A DNA stretch of 45,845 nucleotides from positions 1 to 45,845 of the forward strand of contig NZ_JACHXN010000005.1 of assembly GCF_014192095.1 (NCBI RefSeq), in the 5' to 3' direction. Under the pieces are notes generated by a model, which worked only from the letters and a program-made list of their open reading frames with translations, did no database searches and was not told where the DNA came from. Below, in pieces: positions 33,520-41,597 of the stretch. Origin of the DNA: Phyllobacterium trifolii. GTDB lineage: Bacteria; Pseudomonadota; Alphaproteobacteria; Rhizobiales; Rhizobiaceae. The position numbers were made by a program, and so were the translations under genes. Positions within the stretch are counted from its first letter, which is position 1; each line of letters starts with the position of its first letter.

Positions 33520-34095
33520 TCAGGCGGTCTTCCGCCGCATGTGGCTGACGCTTCGCCATACTGCCGATACGAGGAAATAGAAGGCGCCGAGGCCGGCATA
33601 CCCCGCAATATTGGCAATGGAAGGCGGTTCGGGCATCCGCGCCTGAGCAATAAAGAATACGCCGGCCACGGCAGATTGGCCGCCGCTGAGGACCATCGCC
33701 CACTGGCCGCCACTTGTCCTCCAGCGGCGAACGGCCGTGCCAAGCTGCAAGACACCCGAGAAGATGGCCCAGAGGCCAAAAGCACTCAGAACCCAATTCA
33801 TGCTCATTGTGAGCACGACAACAACGGCGACCGTCATGACGGAACTGACGGCGACATTGATCGCCTGTGTTCGATTGTTGCCCAGCCCGCCATTGCGCGA
33901 TGCATCTACGAAATTGGCGGCTGCATCCCAGGCAGGGTAGATGATTAGCAAGGCGGCGGCGATGGAAGCCGATTGCTGGCCGACAGTCAAAGCAGCTGCG
34001 ACCCAGACGGCAGAAAACCCTGCTCGCGTGAAATAGTATCGCGTCAGCCACTGCTCCTTCTCGCGAGAAGCGACGGTCGTTTGGTAGTGTGTCAT
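33520..34095 (-). CDS. DUF308/HdeD-like membrane protein
   Basis: A protein of 191 residues with five or six hydrophobic segments: FSAVWVAAALTVG, ASIAAALLIIYPAWDAAANFVDASRNG, AVSSVMTVAVVVVLTM, WVLSAFGLWAIFSGVLQLGTAVRRW, GGQSAVAGVFFI, IAGYAGLGAFYFLVSAVW. The paired Gly/Trp helices with LGTAVRRW resemble HdeD/DUF308 proteins, whose roles include acid resistance in E. coli, but this is a weak match. ATG at 34095 (MTHYQTTV) follows a GGAAAGAT-like site. Confidence 0.75.
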   Translation of the reverse strand: MTHYQTTVASREKEQWLTRYYFTRAGFSAVWVAAALTVGQQSASIAAALLIIYPAWDAAANFVDASRNGGLGNNRTQAINVAVSSVMTVAVVVVLTMSMNWVLSAFGLWAIFSGVLQLGTAVRRWRTSGGQWAMVLSGGQSAVAGVFFIAQARMPEPPSIANIAGYAGLGAFYFLVSAVWRSVSHMRRKTA

Positions 34096-34215
34096 AGAGA
34101 TATCTTTCCAGTTGTTGAGTGGGGGCATGAAAACGGCCGCTCAGCACGCTAGTATGGGCCGTCGTAATCGCCGGTCGAACCGGTGGGGCGCCGGAGCGAC
34201 CAGCGACGGCGTGGC

Positions 34216-34842
34216 TTACATGGGTGGAACCACGCCGTTCTTTCCGACAAGGACCTGATGGGCGATGGTGCCGGTTGCAGCTTTCTCGGCCGGTACGAAG
34301 ACGATGGCACCGGGAACGAGATCATCCTTGGTCGCCGGAGCAAAGGTCACGACAGGCGTGCCATCCGGTATGGAGATCTTCTTTTCCTTGCCATGATAGG
34401 AAACGGTGACCGTCCGGCCGTCGACGTCCTTGACTGCATTTGCCACGGTAGCATTGGTCATGCTGCTGTTAGGTTTAAGGTCCCAACCATAGCTGCCCTC
34501 ACCTGCACCTTTCAGTGCCGGCGGGAAGATGAGCACTTCAAGGGCGCCGTCACCACCGCCTTGTTTCGGCAGAGATGCGATCCCGACAAAGTCGCCGGGC
34601 TTGATGTCAGTGACCTTTGCGTTTGCCACGCTGGAAACTTTCCAGTCGTCGGCGAGGGCGACATCGACGGTGTCTCCTTCGCGCGTCTTCACCTTCAGGG
34701 TGGATGCGCTGTAGCTGACGATGCTGCCCCTGACATGGATTTGCTCGGCCTTTTTATCTTCGGCATGTACAGGCGACGCTGGAATAACCATCGCCGCGAT
34801 ACCGGATAGTCCTAGCACGAGAGCGGGGAGAATATTTTTCAT
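34216..34842 (-). CDS. Secreted beta-rich protein (DUF5666-like)
   Basis: A protein of 208 residues. Residues 1-26 are a signal peptide (MKNILPALVLGLSGIAAMVI, ending PVHA). The mature part has two similar beta modules: VRGSIVSYSASTLKVKTREGDTVDVAL and GRTVTVSYHGKEKKISIPDGTPV, each followed by a DIKPGDFV or DLVPGAIV turn. This resembles OB-like DUF5666 modules. The role is unknown. GGAAGG precedes the ATG, and a CTAC/GTAG palindrome shared with the TetR gene overlaps that region, so it is probably the TetR target. Confidence 0.75.
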   Translation of the reverse strand: MKNILPALVLGLSGIAAMVIPASPVHAEDKKAEQIHVRGSIVSYSASTLKVKTREGDTVDVALADDWKVSSVANAKVTDIKPGDFVGIASLPKQGGGDGALEVLIFPPALKGAGEGSYGWDLKPNSSMTNATVANAVKDVDGRTVTVSYHGKEKKISIPDGTPVVTFAPATKDDLVPGAIVFVPAEKAATGTIAHQVLVGKNGVVPPM

Positions 34843-34855
34843 CATTTTGACCTTC

Positions 34856-34869
34856 CTACTGGTTGGTAG
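34856..34869. promoter_or_regulatory. TetR operator candidate upstream of the secreted protein
   Basis: CTACTGGTTGGTAG, palindromic at its four end bases, matches CTACCTTCTGGTAG at 35518-35531 in 10 of 14 positions with identical ends and GGTAG half-site. It sits over the ribosome binding region of the gene starting at 34842. Confidence 0.5.
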
Positions 34870-34918
34870 TTTCACTAGTTAAACTTGTCACTCCGGGGGG
34901 TTGCATCCGCCCGAAGTT

Positions 34919-35509
34919 TTATTGAGCGACCGTCGGAGACAGTCGCTGCAAGGTGGGCGCCAGAATGGCGGGGAACACTTCCGGTGTTCCGTAGGCCCGC
35001 GCTGAAAGCATGGCTCCGTGGACAGACGCCATGAACGCCTCAGCCTCGACGCGAGGTTGGCTTGACAGATTCAAAGCTCCCTCCCTGGAGCCTCGGTCCA
35101 TGACTGAAGTCAGCCATGTCGAGAGAAAGCGGAAAAAAGCCTTCACCTCCTCCGCGATTTCCGGCGGCAACGCTGGCAGTTCACTTGCCAGCAGAGCGCA
35201 CACACAAAAGGGCCTGCTTGAGTCCTCGATGCACCTGGCCCAGTGGCCCGCATAGGCTTTGAGGAGCTCGAGCGGGTCCTGCACGCCTTGCTCCAGAGCC
35301 GCCACACCCACTTCGGCGTCTTTACGATATTGCTTCACAAGCGTGCGGACCAAATCGACCTTGCTTGGGAAATGGTGATGGATGCTGGCCTTGCGAATGC
35401 CGACGACCCCCGCAATGTCAGCATAGCTGAAGCCGTTATATCCTCCGCTCATGATCAGTGTTAGTGCGGAAGCCAGGATTTCGTCGGATGTTGTCAAAAG
35501 GTTGCTCAT
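34919..35509 (-). CDS. TetR-family repressor
   Basis: A protein of 196 residues. The N-terminal helix-turn-helix reads YNGFSYADIAGVVGIRKASIHHHFPSKVDLV, the TetR signature; the C-terminal ligand domain (LKAYAGHWARCIEDSSRPFCVCALLASELPALP) resembles TetR proteins of the TetR_C_6 kind. The palindrome at 35518-35531, nine bases before the ATG, suggests autorepression. It lies 43 bp upstream of the secreted-protein promoter on the same strand. Confidence 0.9.
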   Translation of the reverse strand: MSNLLTTSDEILASALTLIMSGGYNGFSYADIAGVVGIRKASIHHHFPSKVDLVRTLVKQYRKDAEVGVAALEQGVQDPLELLKAYAGHWARCIEDSSRPFCVCALLASELPALPPEIAEEVKAFFRFLSTWLTSVMDRGSREGALNLSSQPRVEAEAFMASVHGAMLSARAYGTPEVFPAILAPTLQRLSPTVAQ

Positions 35510-35517
35510 GGCCCTGT

Positions 35518-35531
35518 CTACCTTCTGGTAG
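35518..35531. promoter_or_regulatory. TetR auto-operator candidate
   Basis: CTACC-TTCT-GGTAG is a perfect 5-bp dyad nine bases upstream of the TetR ATG. A related site lies upstream of the next gene (34856-34869). Confidence 0.6.
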
Positions 35532-35567
35532 GGAGGCTGTCAAGAGGAAGGCGGAACTTCGGCTCCG

Positions 35568-36395
35568 TTACCCATCGGTCGAGACTGTGACAGACTTCCA
35601 CGCCTCGATCTCCTGCTGGAGGCGCTCAATTCTATCCGACACATGCTTGAGGGCATCGCTGCCAAGCAAAAGCTGCGGTGGAGGATTATCGGACTCGACC
35701 AGGCTTAAAACGGCGGCCGCCAGTTTGTCTGGGTCCCCGAGCTGCCTGCCGCTTTTCGCCTGCCGCGCCTCGCGTACCGGATCAAAAAGGGCATCGTAGT
35801 CGGCGATTGATCTCTCCGTGCGGACCATCGATCGTCCGGCCCAGTCCGTCCGGAAGGAACCGGGGCAGAGGGCAGTCACGCGGACGCCGAACGGGGCCAT
35901 TTCCGAGCGCATCACTTCCGATATGCCCTGAAGCGCGAACTTGCTACCGCAATAATATGCGATGCCGGGCATGGTGATCATGCCGCCCATCGAGGTGACG
36001 TTGACGATGAAACCACTGCGTCGCACACGAAACCTCGGAAGAAATGCCTTGGCAACCGCAACCGCGCCGACGACGTTCACGTCGAACTGCCGGCGCATCG
36101 CTTCTATTGGCGACTCCTCAAGTACCCCCTCGTGGCCGTAACCGGCATTGTTGATCAACACATCAACAGGTCCGTGCTCGTCTTCCGCCTGTCTGACGAC
36201 ATCCGGTATGCGGTCGAACTCTGTCACGTCGCAGAGGACTGCCTTGACCGCAGGAAGCGCTTCGGTGAGCGATGTGCGTGACGTCTCTGAACGGACAGTG
36301 CCAATCACTTTGTGGCCCATTTGGACGGCGGCGGACGCAATGGCGAAGCCGAAGCCAGAATTCGCTCCGGTGATGAAGAAGGTCTTTTGTGACAT
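35568..36395 (-). CDS. Short-chain dehydrogenase/reductase (1)
   Basis: A protein of 275 residues of the classical SDR type: cofactor motif TGANSGFGFAIA (residues 8-19), LINNAGYG, catalytic Ser in NVTSMGG, and YCGSK with Tyr and Lys. The RSE motif after the first strand (TVRSETSR) is more like NADP users. Members of this subgroup are often called oxidoreductase only; the substrate is unknown. The ATG at 36395 is the family start; upstream in-frame codons are inside the intergenic region. It is divergent from the AraC-type gene at 36445, its likely regulator. Confidence 0.9.
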   Translation of the reverse strand: MSQKTFFITGANSGFGFAIASAAVQMGHKVIGTVRSETSRTSLTEALPAVKAVLCDVTEFDRIPDVVRQAEDEHGPVDVLINNAGYGHEGVLEESPIEAMRRQFDVNVVGAVAVAKAFLPRFRVRRSGFIVNVTSMGGMITMPGIAYYCGSKFALQGISEVMRSEMAPFGVRVTALCPGSFRTDWAGRSMVRTERSIADYDALFDPVREARQAKSGRQLGDPDKLAAAVLSLVESDNPPPQLLLGSDALKHVSDRIERLQQEIEAWKSVTVSTDG

Positions 36396-36444
36396 GATCT
36401 GCAAACTCCTTGATAACGACAGGATTGACAGATAATATGAGAAG

Positions 36445-37401
36445 GTGGGTGAATCGACTGCGGATTCTATGAATTTGTTGCCAAATCCTATCAATACGGA
36501 ACCCCGGCGATCACGGCGACGTGAATTGGTCGGGCTCGCCGGTATCCTCGCCTCTCGTCGCGGATACAATCCAACCGCGCTCAATTGCGTCCGGATACTC
36601 CGCACGGAGGCTGTGCTCCATGACATTCCGGTCCTCTACAAGCCAGGGGCGGTGTTCGTATTGCAGGGAAGCAAGCAGGGCATTCTCGAAGGGGAAACCT
36701 ACCTCTATGATGAGGAACACTATCTGGCCGTTTCAGTACCCGTTCCATTCCGGATGGAGTCAACGGCCAGTCCGGAGCGGCCACTGCTTGCGGTCTATGT
36801 CGAGTTCGACATGCAGATGGCCGCCTGGATCGCCATGCAAGTGGCTAATCACATAGAATTGGCGAACGACAAGCCACGATGTCTCGTGTCGAGCAGGATG
36901 GATGCCGATATCGAGGATGTCCTCATGCGCCTTCTGATGGCACTTCGCAGCCCCGTTGAAGTCGCTGTCCTTGGTTCCGGCATTTTGCGCGAACTGCATT
37001 ACCGGGTGCTGGTTGGCCCGCAAGGCCGCGCGATGATCGCCGCTCTCCAGCAGAAAGGCACATCTGGAAAGGTCGTCCAAAGCCTCATCTGGTTGCGGGA
37101 AAACTATAGCTCCGAAATTTCGATCGCCGATCTGGCAAGAGAAGCGGGCATGAGCGCTCCTTCCTACCACGTCCATTTCAAGGGCTTCACAGGCAGCAGT
37201 CCAATGCAGTACGTGAAAGCGATGCGGCTCCACGAAGCAAGATTGATGATCGCTCGCCAGAGCAGGACGATCGCAGAGGTCGCGGGTTCAGTCGGCTACG
37301 CCAGCCCGGCTCAATTCAGCCGCGATTTCAAACGGCATTTCGGACGCACGGCCTCGGAAGAAACGAAATGGGTTCGACGTCACCTTGGCGAAATTGCCTG
37401 A
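36445..37401 (+). CDS. AraC-family regulator (AraC_N type)
   Basis: A protein of 318 residues (GTG start at 36445; ATG at 36469 is an alternative). The N-terminal AraC_N domain has VLYKPGAVFVLQGSKQGILEGETYLYDEEHYLAVSVPVP; residues about 210-305 are the DNA-binding domain (ISIADLAREAGMSAPSYHVHFKGFTGSSP, RTIAEVAGSVGYASPAQFSRDFKRHFG). This subfamily usually activates a divergent short-chain or aldo-keto reductase gene, which fits the SDR at 35568. Confidence 0.9.
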   Translation: MGESTADSMNLLPNPINTEPRRSRRRELVGLAGILASRRGYNPTALNCVRILRTEAVLHDIPVLYKPGAVFVLQGSKQGILEGETYLYDEEHYLAVSVPVPFRMESTASPERPLLAVYVEFDMQMAAWIAMQVANHIELANDKPRCLVSSRMDADIEDVLMRLLMALRSPVEVAVLGSGILRELHYRVLVGPQGRAMIAALQQKGTSGKVVQSLIWLRENYSSEISIADLAREAGMSAPSYHVHFKGFTGSSPMQYVKAMRLHEARLMIARQSRTIAEVAGSVGYASPAQFSRDFKRHFGRTASEETKWVRRHLGEIA

Positions 37402-37468
37402 ACATCAGGACCGTCGGTTTTTGGCGTGCGGCCATGACGGCTCGCCCGCTATTGGCCAAAGCGAGTAT

Positions 37469-38278
37469 CTAAAGTCCAGGCCACATTCCTCCGTCAAGCC
37501 GTAGATTTGCACCGGTGATGTAGCTGGCTCGAGGGCTGACGAGGAAAGAGATGGCATCGGCAATCTCTTCCAGCGTTCCAACCCGTCCCATAGGAACTTC
37601 AGCGAACAGGGGTAGCACCGTTTGTTCGATTTCCGTCCATGGCGCATTCGCCGCAAGCCCATGGTTGACTGCCACATTCCGGAAAGCCTCATCGAGGCTG
37701 ACGCTATGGATCGTTCCCGGCGAAACGGTATTGACCGTAATACCATCCATGGCAACAGCCTTTGCCAGGGATGCGGTCATTGCGATCATGGCTGCCTTTG
37801 CTGCGGCATAGTCAGGTCTTTTGAAAGGAGGCATCAATGCCGCGAGGCTAGAAATGTTGACGATCCTTCCCCATTTCGCCTCCCGCATGCTTGGCAACAG
37901 ACGCGAAGTGACCCGAACGGCCGCAAGGACGTTGCGATCATATCCCGCCGCCCACGTCTCGGCGCGCGTCGTTGCCCAGTCTTCCGTTTCGCCGGAGCCA
38001 CCCGCATTGTTGACTACGATCTCGACGGGCTTGATGAAAGCCTGCGCCTCATCGACAAGGCGTTGCACCTCGGCGTCATTCGTCAGGTCGCCGATGACGA
38101 CATGGGCGCGTCCGCCTTGGGCGATGATATTGTGAGCGACTTCCTCGGTCTTGGTCTTGTTGCGGCCGTGAACAATGACGATGGCACCCTCGCGCGCGAG
38201 CCCTCGAGCCACCCCTTCCCCGATGCCTTTGCTGCTGCCTGTGACCAGCGCAACCCTTCCATCAAGTTTCAAATCCAT
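37469..38278 (-). CDS. Short-chain dehydrogenase/reductase (2)
   Basis: A protein of 269 residues: TGSSKGIGEGVARGLA cofactor motif, HGRNKTKTEE, NNAGGSG, catalytic Ser in NISSLAAL, YAAAK with Tyr and Lys, and a C-terminal YITGANLRLDGGMWP. It resembles FabG-like 3-oxoacyl reductases used in accessory catabolism. It is divergent from the HxlR gene with only 42 bp between starts, so the regulator almost certainly controls it. Confidence 0.9.
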   Translation of the reverse strand: MDLKLDGRVALVTGSSKGIGEGVARGLAREGAIVIVHGRNKTKTEEVAHNIIAQGGRAHVVIGDLTNDAEVQRLVDEAQAFIKPVEIVVNNAGGSGETEDWATTRAETWAAGYDRNVLAAVRVTSRLLPSMREAKWGRIVNISSLAALMPPFKRPDYAAAKAAMIAMTASLAKAVAMDGITVNTVSPGTIHSVSLDEAFRNVAVNHGLAANAPWTEIEQTVLPLFAEVPMGRVGTLEEIADAISFLVSPRASYITGANLRLDGGMWPGL

Positions 38279-38320
38279 TACGTCACTCCCATGTTAGTGT
38301 CAGGATGTTATGAGGACAGG

Positions 38321-38719
38321 ATGATGAGTGAAGCAATTACGCACTTAAAAGTGCCTATGGAACGCGAGGAAAAAGACGTCTGTCTTGGCCCGGATGGATC
38401 GGTTGCGCATGTGGCCAGAGTGCTGCGCATGATCAGCGGACGATGGAAGCTGCCGATCTTGTTCCGCCTGTTCGCAGAACCGTCGATGCGGAGTTCGCAG
38501 TTGTTGCGAGACATTCCAAACATCTCGCAGAAAATGCTTACGCAGCATCTCAGAGAGCTTGAGAACGACGGACTTGTGGTCAGGCGAGACTTTGGTGAGC
38601 AGCCGCCACGTGTCGAGTATGGTCTTAACGATTCTGGTCGCAGCCTTATGCCCGTCCTGATGTCGGCAAGGGAGTTCTCCCGCCTTCATCCTGAACGAAA
38701 TACCAGGCTGAGTGGATGA
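38321..38719 (+). CDS. HxlR-family regulator
   Basis: A protein of 132 residues with the HxlR winged helix: SGRWKLPILFRLFAEPSMRSSQLLRDIPNISQKMLTQHLRELENDGLVVRRDF, followed by VEYGLNDSGRSLMPVL. HxlR proteins are redox- or electrophile-responsive and often control a nearby oxidoreductase; Cys19-20 region (DVCLGPDG) may be the sensor. Tandem ATG at 38321 and 38324 follow AGGACAGG. Confidence 0.9.
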   Translation: MMSEAITHLKVPMEREEKDVCLGPDGSVAHVARVLRMISGRWKLPILFRLFAEPSMRSSQLLRDIPNISQKMLTQHLRELENDGLVVRRDFGEQPPRVEYGLNDSGRSLMPVLMSAREFSRLHPERNTRLSG

Positions 38720-38723
38720 CCGC

Positions 38724-38742
38724 GTGCCGGCCGCGCCGGCAC
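38724..38742. terminator. GC-rich hairpin after HxlR
   Basis: GTGCCGGC (38724-38731) and GCCGGCAC (38735-38742) pair perfectly around a three-base loop, four bases after the HxlR stop. No T-tract follows. It is likely the 3' end of the HxlR transcript. Confidence 0.5.
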
Positions 38743-38849
38743 CGATGCGCGGTGGGCTTCCTTGGTCGTTCAGATGCCCGGCTCATTTGTAATTCCGACG
38801 TCGCTCGCAGAAGTGTCCTTGTGACCGTGCCCGAGTGAAGCCATTGGCG

Positions 38850-39320
38850 TCAGGGTAAAGCAGCGACGATCAGGAAGGCAGCAACTATTGCCACAACGTC
38901 CTCGATGATCGCGGCCGGCCGATCCTGGCCAAAGCTCCTGGCCAGACGTCCTCGGATGTTGGCGCCCGCCAGAGTGCCAATTCCTGCGCCGATCACCCCC
39001 GCGACAGCACCGCCTAAAGCCCAACCGCCACTGATTCCAACCGCCGCGCCACACAAGGCTCCCATGACAATACGTGTACCAAATTGCACCGGCACCTTTC
39101 GGCTTGGCGTGGACGGCAGTTGGTCGGTGACCAACTCGACGATTGCCAGGGCGGTAAATATCCAGGGTGTGAATGCATAACCGAGGAATGCGAGCCAACT
39201 GTCGCCGAGATGCAGCCAACCGAGGTGAGCAGCCCAGCTGATAGCTGCCGGAGCCGTCATTGCGCGCAAACCAGCTACAATCCCGATCAGAAGTGCCAAG
39301 AGCAAGATCATCATGTTCAT
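38850..39320 (-). CDS. DUF4126-like membrane protein
   Basis: A protein of 156 residues beginning MNMMILLLALLIGIVAGLRAMTAPAAISWAA, with four or five hydrophobic, Gly/Ala-rich helices and the VTDQLPSTPSRKVPVQFGTRIVMGAL block typical of DUF4126. The function is unknown. The ATG at 39320 starts the first helix; an upstream in-frame ATG at 39413 would add a polar tail not seen in the family. Confidence 0.82.
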   Translation of the reverse strand: MNMMILLLALLIGIVAGLRAMTAPAAISWAAHLGWLHLGDSWLAFLGYAFTPWIFTALAIVELVTDQLPSTPSRKVPVQFGTRIVMGALCGAAVGISGGWALGGAVAGVIGAGIGTLAGANIRGRLARSFGQDRPAAIIEDVVAIVAAFLIVAALP

Positions 39321-39461
39321 TTGTCCAATCCGGCTGGCAGGTCTATTTCGATGTGAATATGACACGAACAAAGTTTGGTGCAACTCCAACGCGCCACAGC
39401 GTTCCGCGGGCAACCGCGCTTGAGTGGCTTGCGCTCGTATTGGCGCAGCCCCCTTTTCCGT

Positions 39462-40454
39462 TCACGGAATGGCGACTTTCATGTCCTCCCGAGCATATCT
39501 CTTCCGGTATTCCGCCGGTGTCACACCGACGCGCCGGACAAAGGCGCGCCGCAGCGTGTCGACATCGGCGAACCCGCATCGTCCGGCCACCTGCTTCGGA
39601 GCAGCATCTCCGCTCTCGAGCATTTCCCTTGCGGCGGTGACGCGCGCTTCCTCCACCCAGTCCCCCGGCGTCATGCCGACCTCCTGGCGGAAGAGCCTGG
39701 CGAAATGGCGTGAGCTTAGGCCCGTTCGCTGCGCAAGGCTTGCGACACTATGGTCTTCGGCGGGGTTCGCGGCGACCCATCGCTGCACCTCCTGTAGCGC
39801 CGACCGGCCAACGGGAGCCGCCTCGCCTTTCCGGCTGAACTGCATCTGCCCGCCCGGCCGCTTGAAGAACATCACGAGCTGTCCCGCCACCCTCATCGCC
39901 ACCTCGCGGCCGAGATCTTCCTCAACCAAAGCCAGCGCCAGATCGAGACCGGCGGTGACGCCCGCGGCCGTCCACAGGCGGCCATCGCGGATGTGTAGTG
40001 CGTCGGCGTCCACACTCATCGCTGGAAATTCCCGGGCCAGCCGCTCGGCCACTGCCCAATGGGTCGTGGCCCGCTTTCCGTCCAGCAGGCCCGCCTGCGC
40101 AAGAAAGAACGCGCCGCTGCAGACCGAACCATAGCGGCGCATGGAGGGCGTGGCGGATCGCAGCCAATCGACTACTTGGCCATCGGCCGGCACGTTCGCC
40201 GCGTTCGGCGCACCCGCCACCAGCAATGTATCGATCTTCAAGTTCGGGCTTTCCCCGACGATCTCGTCCGGCATCAGCCGCGCGCCCGATGAGCTTCGGA
40301 TGGCGCCCGGCCGGGTGCCAAGGACGCAGAGCTCATAGACCGGCCGGCCGGCCTGCACATTCGCCTCGGCAAAAACATCGAGCGGCCCTGACACATCCAG
40401 CAGCTGAACGCCGGGCACGGCCAGTATCGCAACCCTCAACAGCCCTCTCGGCAT
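39462..40454 (-). CDS. GlxA-like regulator (DJ-1/PfpI plus AraC domains)
   Basis: A protein of 330 residues. Residues 6-185 form a class I amidotransferase-like DJ-1/PfpI domain (VAILAVPGVQLLDVSGPLDVF; the elbow SVCSGAFFLAQAGLLDGKRATTHW). Residues about 215-320 are the AraC domain (HSVASLAQRTGLSSRHFARLFRQEVGMTP). Such regulators sense small nitrogenous or osmolyte ligands. It is divergent from the HD-domain gene and probably activates it through the 109-bp gap. Confidence 0.9.
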   Translation of the reverse strand: MPRGLLRVAILAVPGVQLLDVSGPLDVFAEANVQAGRPVYELCVLGTRPGAIRSSSGARLMPDEIVGESPNLKIDTLLVAGAPNAANVPADGQVVDWLRSATPSMRRYGSVCSGAFFLAQAGLLDGKRATTHWAVAERLAREFPAMSVDADALHIRDGRLWTAAGVTAGLDLALALVEEDLGREVAMRVAGQLVMFFKRPGGQMQFSRKGEAAPVGRSALQEVQRWVAANPAEDHSVASLAQRTGLSSRHFARLFRQEVGMTPGDWVEEARVTAAREMLESGDAAPKQVAGRCGFADVDTLRRAFVRRVGVTPAEYRKRYAREDMKVAIP

Positions 40455-40491
40455 TGTCCATGTCCCTTTCCGGCGGAGAATGTCTGTATTC

Positions 40492-40504
40492 GTCGTACAA
40501 CGAC
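40492..40504. promoter_or_regulatory. Dyad in the GlxA/HD divergent promoter
   Basis: GTCGT-ACA-ACGAC is a perfect 5-bp dyad roughly midway between the two divergent starts. It is a candidate site for the GlxA-like protein. Confidence 0.35.
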
Positions 40505-40563
40505 AATTGCGGCCAAACTAGCGCATCTCTTACACTTTGCCAACAGAAAGAAGGAGAAGTCCC

Positions 40564-41205
40564 ATGGCATTGACAATCGAAGGGGTCAGCATCCCCGACA
40601 GCAAGCTCGCACGCGAGGTCACTGAACTCGTGCGCGACACCGCTTCGCCATTGTTGTTTCACCATTCGAGCCGTGTCTATTATTTCGGGGCGCTCGCCGG
40701 CAAGCATCGCGGTCTCGAGTTCGACCCGGAGCTTCTCTATACCGGCGCCATGTTCCACGACATGGGCCTCACCCATCGGCACAGCAGTGCGCATGAGCGG
40801 TTCGAGGTCGATGGTGCCAACGCCGCCCGCGATTTTCTGCGTGGACATGGCATCGCACAGACCGACATCGATCTCGTCTGGACCGCCATCGCGCTGCACA
40901 CGACACCCGGCATACCACAGCACATGCACCCGGTTGTCGCGCTGGTGACTGCAGGCGTTGAAATGGACGTGCTCGGGCTGACCTATCCTGAATACAGCGA
41001 TACGGAGCGGGAGACGGTTGCACACGCCCATCCCCGCAGCGATCACTTCAAGGAGGATATCATCCAGGCCTTCTATGACGGCATCAAGCACAAGCCCGAC
41101 ACCACCTTCGGTAACGTCAAGGCTGATGTCCTTGCCGACAAGGATCCGCATTTCCACCGGGGCAACTTCTGCAGCGTCATTCGCGGCTCGGCGTGGAAAG
41201 CGTAG
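40564..41205 (+). CDS. HD-domain hydrolase (cyanamide-hydratase-like)
   Basis: A protein of 213 residues. HD motif residues are visible: FHHSSRVYYFGAL, then the HD pair in AMFHDMGLT, and later His/Asp (AIALHTTPGIP). This order matches the small HD proteins related to cyanamide hydratase, which are metal-dependent hydrolases. The true substrate is unknown. AAGGAG is nine bases before the ATG at 40564. Divergent GlxA-like regulator. Confidence 0.85.
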   Translation: MALTIEGVSIPDSKLAREVTELVRDTASPLLFHHSSRVYYFGALAGKHRGLEFDPELLYTGAMFHDMGLTHRHSSAHERFEVDGANAARDFLRGHGIAQTDIDLVWTAIALHTTPGIPQHMHPVVALVTAGVEMDVLGLTYPEYSDTERETVAHAHPRSDHFKEDIIQAFYDGIKHKPDTTFGNVKADVLADKDPHFHRGNFCSVIRGSAWKA

Positions 41206-41289
41206 CGGAATCAAGCCCGGGTCTTTTTTGTGTGCACTTCAATGACTATCTAAGGGTCAAATCGAAGCACATACAAAGGAGCCACGGCG

Positions 41290-41490
41290 ATGTCCCGGCT
41301 AGACACGACCGTTCGCGTGTTCATTGTCGAAGGACGGTTGACGATAACGGCAATCAAATATCCATGCGCCAAGGACGCCTTGCACGCGGTACACAAACAT
41401 CCGGTCCTGCAGGTGGAGGTTGAGGGTGAAGATATCATGTTGCCGGACGAGTTCATGACCTATTGCGCTGATCGCGGCCTGAAAAATTAA
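41290..41490 (+). CDS. Small conserved-looking protein, function unknown
   Basis: A protein of 66 residues, soluble, with alternating strand and helix (VRVFIVEGRLTITAIKYPC, then HPVLQVEVEGEDIMLPDEFM). AAGGAG is placed nine bases before the ATG. Codon use is like its neighbours. It has no recognised domain; the 5' gap contains nothing obvious except AAGCCCGGGTC followed by six T after the HD gene. Confidence 0.65.
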   Translation: MSRLDTTVRVFIVEGRLTITAIKYPCAKDALHAVHKHPVLQVEVEGEDIMLPDEFMTYCADRGLKN

Positions 41491-41597
41491 CAATGGTTGG
41501 GTGAGCCTGCCCGCTCGCAAAAGTTACCAATAATTATGCAGAAGGCGGTTAAGTTGTCCTCAGGCAACAATAACGATGCATATCTGGCAGAGACGCG

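Noticed and set aside
39345..39461. A hidden gene or remnant between the DUF4126 and GlxA-like genes
   Set aside because: All frames are short, without ribosome site or family-like motif; I see nothing there.
41206..41289. Terminator after the HD-domain gene (AAGCCCGGGTC with six T)
   Set aside because: The possible stem is only three or four pairs; too weak to list as a terminator.
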